Source: Chitinophagales bacterium
GTDB lineage: Bacteria; Bacteroidota; Bacteroidia; Chitinophagales; UBA8649
Length of the DNA stretch: 16,504 bases
Assembly: GCA_016777395.1 (NCBI GenBank)
Contig: JADHRO010000016.1
Span: 1 to 16,504 of the forward strand
Reading direction: 5' to 3'
In this document: positions 1 to 5,895 of the stretch, piece by piece
Layout of the letters: the number at the start of each line of letters is the position of its first letter
Numbering within the stretch: the stretch's first letter is position 1
Notes under the pieces: model-generated
The model's input: only the letters and a program-made list of their open reading frames with translations
Database searches by the model: none
Told to the model about the DNA's origin: nothing
Made by a program: the position numbers and the translations under genes

Positions 1-1
1 A

Positions 2-499
2 TGGGCAGCCACTATTCGGATGATTCGTAAACATTGTCCAGGCGTTACTATGGAGACCTTAATACCCGATTTTCAGGGGAAATGGGAAAACCTGCAATAT
101 ATAATTGATGCTGACCCCGAGGTAGTTTCTCATAATATTGAGACCGTAAAACGCCTTACCAAAGAAGTGAGAATGCAAGCTAAATACGAACGAAGTATGG
201 AAGTATTGTTGCGCTTGAAACAAGGGGGTGTAAATCGTACGAAAAGTGGAATTATGTTGGGCTTAGGTGAAACAGAAAAGGAAGTTTTACAGGCTATGGA
301 TGATTTACGGAAAGCTAATGTTGACGTCTTAACTATCGGGCAATATTTGCAACCGACCAAGAATCATTTAGCAGTGCAAGCATATATTCATCCGGATGTA
401 TTTAAGAAATACGAAACGATAGGCTTAAATAAAGGCTTTACCTTTGTTGAAAGCGGACCATTGGTAAGAAGTTCTTACCACGCTGAAAGACATATTTAG
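2..499 (+). CDS. lipA: Lipoyl synthase, C-terminal part (cut by window start)
   Basis: Radical-SAM enzyme that inserts two sulfurs into protein-bound octanoyl groups to make the lipoyl cofactor of 2-oxoacid dehydrogenases and the glycine cleavage system. The reading frame is open from base 2, so the gene starts outside the window and the N-terminal CxxxCxxC radical-SAM cluster motif is not visible. Visible family hallmarks are TMETLIPDFQG, the radical-SAM barrel segment TKSGIMLGLGE, LTIGQYLQPT, and the C-terminal GPLVRSSYHA. The serine in RSSYHA is the known ligand of the auxiliary iron-sulfur cluster. The gene converges on the DUF1214 gene, with a 73-bp gap that holds no strong terminator I can see. 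Identification is firm; only completeness is limited. Confidence 0.96.
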   Translation, partial: WAATIRMIRKHCPGVTMETLIPDFQGKWENLQYIIDADPEVVSHNIETVKRLTKEVRMQAKYERSMEVLLRLKQGGVNRTKSGIMLGLGETEKEVLQAMDDLRKANVDVLTIGQYLQPTKNHLAVQAYIHPDVFKKYETIGLNKGFTFVESGPLVRSSYHAERHI

Positions 500-572
500 A
501 TGGGTTCGCAGCAAAAAATATATCACCTTTTTTACTGAATGGGACCGGTTATATTTACTTTTAATTCTTAGC

Positions 573-1634
573 TTAAGTAAACTTTAAAACCTCACAGCTT
601 GGTTGTTCAGGCATCTCTTCAGCAAGCAGCCACCTACAAAATATAATACCCTCTTTATAGGCCGCGGTGCTAATCCAATTGTCTACATCCATTTTTTTGT
701 GACTTAAATAAATGGTGTAAGTACCATCTTCGTTAGTTGTAGCACTCTCTCTATTAATACCCACTTTATAATTTTTGAAGTCCATCGATTGCATCAAATA
801 ATTCCACGTTTGAATGCCCCAATAGCAGCACTTAGGAGATGAAAAAGTAATTTTTAAGTATTCATTATTCTCTAACTTAAACTTACCAAAACAATAGATG
901 TTATCTACGGTTCCAAAACTTCCCTGATCCGCTTCAAAATTAAATGGCGGTAGGAAATTATTTAAAGGAAAATCTACTGGCAATGGGGCAATCCAAGTCG
1001 ACTGCTCAAAGAAAGTTGTCATCACTTGAATTCTATGTGCTAACTGTTCATCATTTAATGGTTTCGATTCACTTTGAGGCGTTACATTTACAATGGATAG
1101 TTCACTTTCTTTGCTATTAAAGCGATCGAAAAAATATTCTCTTGTAAAAAGATTGACTACATCTTCATGCAGTTTAAATTCATTTTTATGTTTGGGGTTT
1201 TGAGTTAGTTTAATTTCAAAACTTCCATCAGCTTCAAACTCAATTAGCGTGTGATTAATATTGTTTGCTTGCCGCTCTACTATACTCCCATCAGCTTCAC
1301 CACCATATGTAGCAAAAGCTAAATAACAACTATCAAAACGTTTTCCCTTTATGATGTATTCTTGATCGGCTCTTAACTGAGTGAAATAATAAACTGCATC
1401 GACATTATCTCCTAAGATTTTATGATTTTCGGTAGAAAGTAACATGAAACTTGGACGCAATGGATCGTTGAACAAATAAAAATCTATACAGGTTCTTAGT
1501 AAATGGAATAGGTGATTATAACCATCAACATGACCTTGCTCGTCAAGATTTTTATCTGGATCTAAAAAGGTATTATCGGCATTTTTAATTACCTCTAAAA
1601 ATTGATTTAATGCTTTTTTACTTAGGGTGGACAT
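573..1634 (-). CDS. DUF1214-like protein, last gene of sulfotransferase operon
   Basis: A 353-residue protein with no signal peptide or membrane segment, so probably cytoplasmic. The C-terminal part (about residues 255-350) resembles the DUF1214 domain. It shows an aromatic segment YWGIQTWNYLMQSMDF at 271-286, then the pattern DGTYTIYLSHK followed by DNW and EGIIFCRWLLAEE, which matches the family's usual DG..iyi....NW......l.lR order. The N-terminal 250 residues are not recognised; a stretch at 78-145 looks beta-rich. The start ATG lies only 2 bp after the stop of the upstream sulfotransferase gene, so the two are almost certainly co-transcribed and perhaps translationally coupled. The biochemical role of DUF1214 proteins is unknown to me. 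The context suggests a function linked to the substrate or product of the sulfotransferase (inference). Domain call moderately sure, function unknown. Confidence 0.7.
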   Translation of the reverse strand: MSTLSKKALNQFLEVIKNADNTFLDPDKNLDEQGHVDGYNHLFHLLRTCIDFYLFNDPLRPSFMLLSTENHKILGDNVDAVYYFTQLRADQEYIIKGKRFDSCYLAFATYGGEADGSIVERQANNINHTLIEFEADGSFEIKLTQNPKHKNEFKLHEDVVNLFTREYFFDRFNSKESELSIVNVTPQSESKPLNDEQLAHRIQVMTTFFEQSTWIAPLPVDFPLNNFLPPFNFEADQGSFGTVDNIYCFGKFKLENNEYLKITFSSPKCCYWGIQTWNYLMQSMDFKNYKVGINRESATTNEDGTYTIYLSHKKMDVDNWISTAAYKEGIIFCRWLLAEEMPEQPSCEVLKFT

Positions 1635-1636
1635 AC

Positions 1637-2845
1637 TTATACTTTATTTAAAAACTGAATATAATTTTTGAAATATTGATTAATTTGGTCATCATCTAAA
1701 CCGAATTGAGCTAGGGTATAATGATGAACACCATGCTTTCCCGGAGGGTTCTCTGTTAGAAAAGTATGCATATTTTCTCGGCTCAGGTCACTTAAGTTCC
1801 AACCGAATTTTTTATAAACCTCTTCTACAACAGACATTTGGTTGCCAATAAAGTCGTCAAATTTTAAATCAATAATTTGCTCTTCTTTGTCAAGTTTCTT
1901 TCGCTGCTCTAAAAACCGATTAAATGCCTCACTCCAAAATGCCGCTTGTTCAGCTCCTGTTCTTATTGGTTCTTCCTTGTCACTATACAAGGATCGCACC
2001 GAAGAAATTAAACTAGCCGCTGAAGCCACAACTTTGCCCGGATGTCTGTGGGTCATGATAATTTTAGCATCTGGATAAACCGCAAAAATCTCTTCCAAGC
2101 GTATAAGATGCACAGGGGACTTTAATAACCATCTTTTCGGATTTAATCCACCTGACTCCAGATATTGGAGAAAACGTTTATGCCAACGCATAGTGCCTAG
2201 CTTATCGGCTTTATTCAAAAACCAATCCATGTAACTTGGTATGTATACTTGCGCGGATGTTTGAAAGCTATTGAAATCTAAAAAATTGACTCCTATACAT
2301 TCTTGAGGTGAATCTACCTCCATATGATGCTTTTTTTGAAAGTCGGGCACCAGTTTAAACAATTGCCCAAATTCCTTTTCTACAGTCTGTTTTTGAGGAT
2401 TATTTGTATGGTTTTTAAGATTGGATACTGGGTAAGGTAAGAGACACTCCCAAGCCAACGGGGAACGCGTATTCTCATCTTCATTTAACAAAGCATGTAA
2501 AATGGTTGTACCTGTTCGAGGCATTCCTATAATGAAAACGGGTTCCTTTATTGGTGTTTGTGATAGCTTCGGATTCTTATGGTAAGCTTCTTCTATTTTT
2601 AACCGTTGATATAAAGTTCTATTCAATAAACTCTTAATGGCTAGTGCTCCAAATGAATTGATATCGCTTTCAGCATTAACTGAGTTGACTAGTAAATGAA
2701 TGCCTTCCAAAATGTTTTCAGGTATTTTACCTGTATACTTTGCTTTCTTTATTGCCTTTGCTATGATTGCATCTGCATCTAGCTTGAATGGATCTAATCC
2801 TATCTTTTTAAAGAACTTTCCCACGAAGTTAATGCTATTAAGCAT
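1637..2845 (-). CDS. Sulfotransferase family protein (PAPS-dependent type)
   Basis: Predicted to transfer a sulfuryl group from PAPS to an unidentified acceptor, likely a small molecule or lipid. Numbering from the ATG at 2845 (402 aa), the 5'-phosphosulfate-binding loop IIGMPRTGTT is at about 105-114. It is followed by the family-typical PLAWE at about 129-133 and RWLLKSPVHL at about 238-247. The 3'-phosphate-binding segment HRHPGKVVASAASL is at about 266-279. This arrangement fits the Sulfotransfer_3 group. The frame is also open to a TTG at 2887 (416 aa). I prefer the ATG because AAAGGA (2851-2856) sits 5 bp upstream of it and the family normally begins shortly before the FVGKFFKKIGLDPFKLD segment. 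It is the middle gene of a three-gene operon behind an SCP2 lipid-carrier gene and 2 bp ahead of a DUF1214-like gene. No membrane segments. Substrate cannot be told from sequence. Confidence 0.87.
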   Translation of the reverse strand: MLNSINFVGKFFKKIGLDPFKLDADAIIAKAIKKAKYTGKIPENILEGIHLLVNSVNAESDINSFGALAIKSLLNRTLYQRLKIEEAYHKNPKLSQTPIKEPVFIIGMPRTGTTILHALLNEDENTRSPLAWECLLPYPVSNLKNHTNNPQKQTVEKEFGQLFKLVPDFQKKHHMEVDSPQECIGVNFLDFNSFQTSAQVYIPSYMDWFLNKADKLGTMRWHKRFLQYLESGGLNPKRWLLKSPVHLIRLEEIFAVYPDAKIIMTHRHPGKVVASAASLISSVRSLYSDKEEPIRTGAEQAAFWSEAFNRFLEQRKKLDKEEQIIDLKFDDFIGNQMSVVEEVYKKFGWNLSDLSRENMHTFLTENPPGKHGVHHYTLAQFGLDDDQINQYFKNYIQFLNKV

Positions 2846-2850
2846 GGAAG

Positions 2851-2856
2851 TCCTTT
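2851..2856 (-). promoter_or_regulatory. Shine-Dalgarno-like AAAGGA deciding the sulfotransferase start
   Basis: Reading the minus strand, AAAGGA is followed by five bases and then the ATG at 2845. Most genes in this window lack such a sequence. It supports the ATG over the in-frame TTG at 2887, which would leave only 4 bp after the SCP2 stop. Confidence 0.45.
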
Positions 2857-2891
2857 GAATAAAAATTTCTTGTTTCTGATTTCCCAAAATG

Positions 2892-3185
2892 TTACATTAA
2901 TTGTTTAAGCTTTCTAGCTAAATTCAAATCTCCCTTGACCTTCAGCTTGCCAGTTAAGGTAGCAATTAATGGCTTGATTTTTTTCTGCTGAAGTTTAAGG
3001 TAAGTATCCAAGCTCATGGTTATGGTGCAGTCGGCTTCTTCATTCTTATCACTCATTGTGTTTTCGCCATTAGCTCCATCGATAAGCATGTATTCCCCAT
3101 CCATTATAAATTTGAGCTTTTTCTCAATTGGATCAATATTTTTGATTTTTTTTGCAAGGTCTTCCCTTAGTTCGTTCATATTCAT
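2892..3185 (-). CDS. SCP2 (sterol carrier) domain protein
   Basis: A 97-residue single-domain protein, close to the usual ~100-residue length of a stand-alone SCP2 fold. SCP2 domains form a hydrophobic tunnel that binds fatty acids, acyl-CoAs, sterols or other lipids. Visible hallmarks are the acidic turn EEADCTITMSLDTYLKL at about 49-65 and the ending LTGKLKVKGDLNLARKL at about 77-93. The frame has two near starts, ATG at 3185 and at 3179; I keep the first. It is the promoter-proximal gene of the operon with the sulfotransferase and DUF1214 genes. The likely reading is a soluble lipid carrier that binds or presents a hydrophobic sulfotransferase substrate (inference). No signal peptide, so cytoplasmic. 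Confidence 0.85.
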   Translation of the reverse strand: MNMNELREDLAKKIKNIDPIEKKLKFIMDGEYMLIDGANGENTMSDKNEEADCTITMSLDTYLKLQQKKIKPLIATLTGKLKVKGDLNLARKLKQLM

Positions 3186-3366
3186 AGTGTGAATATAATA
3201 AAAAACTACTTAGACTTAATATTCTAAAATCATAAGTATAGGTTTTAATCTTACAACATAGAAGGATAATAAGTTTAATACAGGATTAGTCGTATTTATC
3301 AATTTAAAGCACTTTCAAGTAAACTTTTGGGGAGCTTTATTCGATCTTAATAAAGGTTCTTAGCAC

Positions 3367-3381
3367 CAACAAAATTTGTTG
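3367..3381. repeat. Short perfect inverted repeat, possible operator
   Basis: CAACAAA and TTTGTTG are exact reverse complements around a single central A. The site lies about 185 bp upstream of the SCP2 start. It could be a protein-binding site, but palindromes of this size arise by chance in AT-rich DNA, so confidence is low. Confidence 0.25.
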
Positions 3382-3473
3382 ATTTAGCTTGATCTTTACC
3401 AAAATAATGGCTTTTAATTCGGGCAATACGAAAGAATATTTTGCATACTAATCAATGTGTCTAATATTGAGGA

Positions 3474-3501
3474 GGATAGCATTACTTAGGTAATGTCATC
3501 C
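3474..3501 (-). terminator. Stem-loop just downstream of the beta-barrel gene
   Basis: Arms GGATAGCATTAC (3474-3485) and GTAATGTCATCC (3490-3501) pair over ten of twelve positions around a 4-base loop. The hairpin begins 7 bp after the stop codon of the beta-barrel gene, where a transcription end is expected. The minus-strand transcript lacks a clean U-run after the stem, while the plus-strand side runs into CTTTTCTTT. It may therefore be an RNA 3'-end stabilising structure rather than a classical intrinsic terminator. Confidence 0.45.
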
Positions 3502-3508
3502 CTTTTCT

Positions 3509-4231
3509 TTATAAACCCGTAATAGATATTCCAATTGAAAATGGAGTCATTGCAGGACCTTGGTTTTTCTTAAATAATTCGGTAACACTATAAAAGGCAA
3601 TGATATTGAATCCACCATAACCTATACGAAGAGTCGGGCCACCTTTAAATAAAGCGACATCTTTATATCCTTTGGTCTTAACTTTTTTAAAGTATCCATT
3701 ATCTCTATTCGTCTCCTTATTTACAGCTACTAGTCTTACAGAAGACCTGAACCCAAGCGCAAGCTTGAATACATTTCCTTTTTCAGAAGGCTTACCAAAA
3801 AAACGAAGTTCTACAGGTATTTCCACATAGTTTACGGCTAACTTATGTCTTTTAAACTCATCTTGATCATTGTAATTTGCAATTGGATTGAAATCTGTTC
3901 CCGTTGAGTCTTCAACCATAAAACTATTGTGGTAATAACTGGAATGGCTGAACCCTAGGCCAGGAGCAATACTTACTCTTGAATTTTTTATGGGAATATC
4001 ATACATATAATAAAGTCCAATCCCTCTTGAGTGCCATTTGGTTTTAAAGCCATCATTTTCCTTGTGGAACAAATTGTCAAAAGTTAAGTTGAACATGAAA
4101 CGATCACGTGGTTCCATTTTATCTTCTTCTGCTATATCCACTTCCTCCTCATTCACAAACTCTTCGCTTTGAGAAAAGACCATCAAGCATGAGCCTAAAC
4201 ATAAAAAAGCAACAAACCACATTTTTTTCAT
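3509..4231 (-). CDS. Outer-membrane beta-barrel protein, PorT-like type
   Basis: A 240-residue exported protein. Residues 1-20 form a signal peptide (MKKMWFVAFLCLGS, then a hydrophobic run ending near VFSQ). A very acidic linker follows at about 22-43. From residue 46 on the sequence alternates hydrophobic and polar residues with many aromatics, for example RGIGLYYMYDIPI, VSIAPGLGFSHSSYY, LAVNYVEIPVELRFF, and the C-terminal barrel strand TPFSIGISITGL. The segment YVEIPVELRFF is typical of the small Bacteroidota barrels of the OMP_b-brl_2 (PorT-like) group. It is expected to be an 8- to 10-stranded barrel in the outer membrane; ligand or partner unknown. It is transcribed alone, divergently from the WYL regulator 97 bp away, which may control it (inference). 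A degenerate -7 box, TAATTTAG, lies 24 bp before its start. Confidence 0.78.
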   Translation of the reverse strand: MKKMWFVAFLCLGSCLMVFSQSEEFVNEEEVDIAEEDKMEPRDRFMFNLTFDNLFHKENDGFKTKWHSRGIGLYYMYDIPIKNSRVSIAPGLGFSHSSYYHNSFMVEDSTGTDFNPIANYNDQDEFKRHKLAVNYVEIPVELRFFGKPSEKGNVFKLALGFRSSVRLVAVNKETNRDNGYFKKVKTKGYKDVALFKGGPTLRIGYGGFNIIAFYSVTELFKKNQGPAMTPFSIGISITGL

Positions 4232-4328
4232 ATTGAATCGTATTTTATTTAAACGCTAAATTAATCACTTTAATCTAAAAAAAACGATATTTACTTTTTT
4301 TAACTGACTACCACACATTATTTAAAAT

Positions 4329-5336
4329 ATGCCAGTAAATAAAGAAGCTTTCCTAAGGTATCGAATTATTGATCGAATGCTGAGAAACAAATACAAGCCA
4401 TTTCCAAGTATGGACGATTTGATTGATGAATTGGAGGAGAAATTGGGTAAATCATTTTCTATTTCCACTATACAGAAAGATATTAAATCAATGAAGGAAG
4501 ATGAGCTTTTGGCTTATAAAGCTCCAATAAAATTTCAGCGGGCACATCAAGGATATCATTACACCGATCCCACTTTCAGTATAACAGAGGTGCCATTAGG
4601 AGAAGAGGATTTGGATGCAATCGAATTTGCTGCAATGGTACTGCAGCAGTTTAAGGACGTTAAATTATTTGCTGAATTTGGATCTGCTGTAGATAAGATT
4701 TTCAATGCAGTGAGTGTTAGCTCCATTCTTAGTGAGGATGAATTAGAACAAATGATTCATTTTGAAAAGGTTCCCTATTATAAGGGGAGTGAGTGGATAG
4801 CGCCAATTTTAGAATACATAAAGCAAAGGAAAAGCCTTTTACTTGGATATAAGCGATTTGAGGCGCAGGATTCAAAAATGCATCTCTTACACCCTGTTTT
4901 GTTGAAGGAGTATAGAAATAGGTGGTATTTGCTGGGTATGCTAGAAAAAAATAACCACTTGGTGATGTATGCTTTAGATCGAGTTATTTCTTGTATAGAT
5001 GGAGATATTTCGTATCGTCATCATCATCAGTTCTCTTCCAAAAACTATTTCCAGCACGCCTATGGAATTACCACTTTTGAGGGGGATCCCGAAGAAATAG
5101 TATTTGAATGCAGTCCCTTGCAAGCAAAATACATTAAAACGCAAGCGCTACATCAAACGCAAAAACTGATTAACGAAACAGAGGAATATGCACGTTTTAG
5201 TTTGAAAGTGGGCGTGACTCCAGAACTAATTATGGATTTACTAAGTTTTGGAGCTTCGGTAAAGATCCTTCAACCGGAGACACTTAAAAAGGAGTTAGTT
5301 AAACGATTAGAATCTACATTGGCTCAATACAAATAG
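4329..5336 (+). CDS. WYL-domain transcriptional regulator (YafY-like)
   Basis: A 335-residue DNA-binding regulator. The N-terminus (about 1-75) is a winged helix-turn-helix in which ISTIQKDIKSMKED is the recognition-helix region, the usual place of the DeoR-like S..TI.rDi..L pattern. A middle helical part (90-150) leads to the WYL domain at about 150-220. That domain contains the name-giving W199-Y200-L201 in NRWYLLGML and the preceding LLHPVLLKEY. The C-terminal part (about 255-335) is the usual WYL C-terminal extension. WYL domains sense ligands such as nucleic acids or nucleotides in several known regulators; the ligand here is unknown. It is divergent from the beta-barrel gene across 97 bp, which makes self-regulation and control of that neighbour plausible (inference). 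A near-match -7 box, TACTTTTT (4292-4299), lies 29 bp before the ATG. Confidence 0.88.
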   Translation: MPVNKEAFLRYRIIDRMLRNKYKPFPSMDDLIDELEEKLGKSFSISTIQKDIKSMKEDELLAYKAPIKFQRAHQGYHYTDPTFSITEVPLGEEDLDAIEFAAMVLQQFKDVKLFAEFGSAVDKIFNAVSVSSILSEDELEQMIHFEKVPYYKGSEWIAPILEYIKQRKSLLLGYKRFEAQDSKMHLLHPVLLKEYRNRWYLLGMLEKNNHLVMYALDRVISCIDGDISYRHHHQFSSKNYFQHAYGITTFEGDPEEIVFECSPLQAKYIKTQALHQTQKLINETEEYARFSLKVGVTPELIMDLLSFGASVKILQPETLKKELVKRLESTLAQYK

Positions 5337-5351
5337 TTGTTTTCGACTATT
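5332..5351. terminator. Hairpin spanning two convergent stop codons
   Basis: AATAGTTG (5332-5339), loop TTTT and CGACTATT (5344-5351) form an 8-bp stem with one G-U or mismatched position. The stem includes the stop codons of both the WYL regulator and the small gene on the opposite strand. In the minus-strand direction it is followed by UUUGUAUU, so it is a better terminator for the small-gene transcript than for the regulator. Confidence 0.4.
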
Positions 5352-5559
5352 GTTCTCCCACTCCAATATTGAGGTTTAATCGTCGACCCTTATTGATTTG
5401 ATCCTCAAAATTGCAAAAAAATCCTTGCTGGTGGAGGTATTTAACTTTGTCAATTTGAGGAATACTTTGCGTTCTTAAAAAAATTACAGACCGAAGGGTA
5501 TCCGTTGTCGTACTGTCTTGTAGACTGAAAAGGCTAAAACAAATAAGTAATTTAAGCAT
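5347..5559 (-). CDS. Small exported protein of unknown function
   Basis: A 70-residue frame that starts with a short hydrophobic leader (MLKLLICFSLFSLQ), probably a signal peptide, giving a mature peptide of about 55 residues. The C-terminal half, GFFCNFEDQINKG followed by a basic patch and LNIGVG, resembles a pattern I recall from small Bacteroidota exported proteins (FFC..ED.i.k.....l.vG). This is recognition from memory, not a database match. Its start overlaps the end of the upstream small gene by 8 bp (ATGCTTAA in two frames), which suggests translational coupling. It converges on the WYL regulator with a 10-bp gap and ends inside a hairpin. No function can be assigned. Confidence 0.55.
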   Translation of the reverse strand: MLKLLICFSLFSLQDSTTTDTLRSVIFLRTQSIPQIDKVKYLHQQGFFCNFEDQINKGRRLNLNIGVGEQ

Positions 5560-5773
5560 GTTTTAGTATTTTCTGCATAACAAGGTGAGCAAGAACAACT
5601 TTAAATTTCCTCCAAATCAAACCACCTTGTTTAAACAACATCCAATTACGGACAGCGCCTACTCCAACTTGCTCGGCAAACGGTGGGTACTTATCGATAA
5701 CTATTCTTATAATTTGGATTTTCTCCGAAGCTGTATCTTGATAGATTAAAGATTTTAAAATGCTGATTATCAT
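5552..5773 (-). CDS. Small basic protein of unknown function
   Basis: A 73-residue frame starting at an ATG preceded by AAGAGGA, which is purine-rich but almost touches the start. The protein looks like a small helical protein with no signal peptide. It has a charged N-terminal half (SEKIQIIRIVIDKYPPFAEQ), a central GVGAVRNWMLF turn, and a basic amphipathic C-terminal helix (IWRKFKVVLAHLVMQKILKH) that could sit on a membrane or bind nucleic acid. I do not recognise the family. The frame overlaps the next small gene by 8 bp on the same strand. The shared arrangement and the sensible amino-acid composition argue that both are real, but the evidence is limited and a chance frame is not excluded. 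Confidence 0.42.
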   Translation of the reverse strand: MIISILKSLIYQDTASEKIQIIRIVIDKYPPFAEQVGVGAVRNWMLFKQGGLIWRKFKVVLAHLVMQKILKHA

Positions 5774-5866
5774 TCCTCTTATTCTGAATTATGAACAAGA
5801 TATATAAATATTAGGTTCATTTGTACCTTGTGAATAAATACATAAGGTAGAGTGAATCATTTATTT

Positions 5867-5874
5867 TACTTTTG
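5867..5874 (+). promoter_or_regulatory. purM promoter -7 box (TACTTTTG)
   Basis: Exact match to the Bacteroidota sigma-A -7 consensus TAnnTTTG, 21 bp before the purM ATG. This implies a transcription start near 5880 and a leader of about 15 nt. No TTTG is present at the normal -33 distance; the nearest TTG (5828-5830) is too far upstream. Confidence 0.6.
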
Positions 5875-5895
5875 CAGGAACTAAAAGTTTTTTTC

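Larger units (their letters stand above)
3186..3508. other. 323-bp non-coding stretch
   Basis: Lies upstream of the SCP2 operon and downstream of the beta-barrel gene, both on the minus strand. It must contain the promoter of the SCP2 operon, but I find no perfect TAnnTTTG box. TAGTTTTT, one mismatch away, lies about 20 bp before the SCP2 start on the minus strand. It also holds a stem-loop at 3474-3501 and a short perfect inverted repeat at 3367-3381. No open frame of useful length on either strand, and no RNA gene recognised. Confidence 0.6.

Noticed and set aside
1842..2078. 78-codon plus-strand open frame inside the sulfotransferase gene
   Set aside because: Antisense to the conserved PAPS-binding part of the sulfotransferase; no family features.
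3186..3508. Possible decayed gene in the 323-bp gap
   Set aside because: Translating the plus strand by eye gives short pieces broken by stops with no recognisable protein pattern.
5872..5895. TTG-initiated N-terminal extension of PurM
   Set aside because: The TTG overlaps the -7 promoter box, and the ATG at 5896 gives the family-typical N-terminus.
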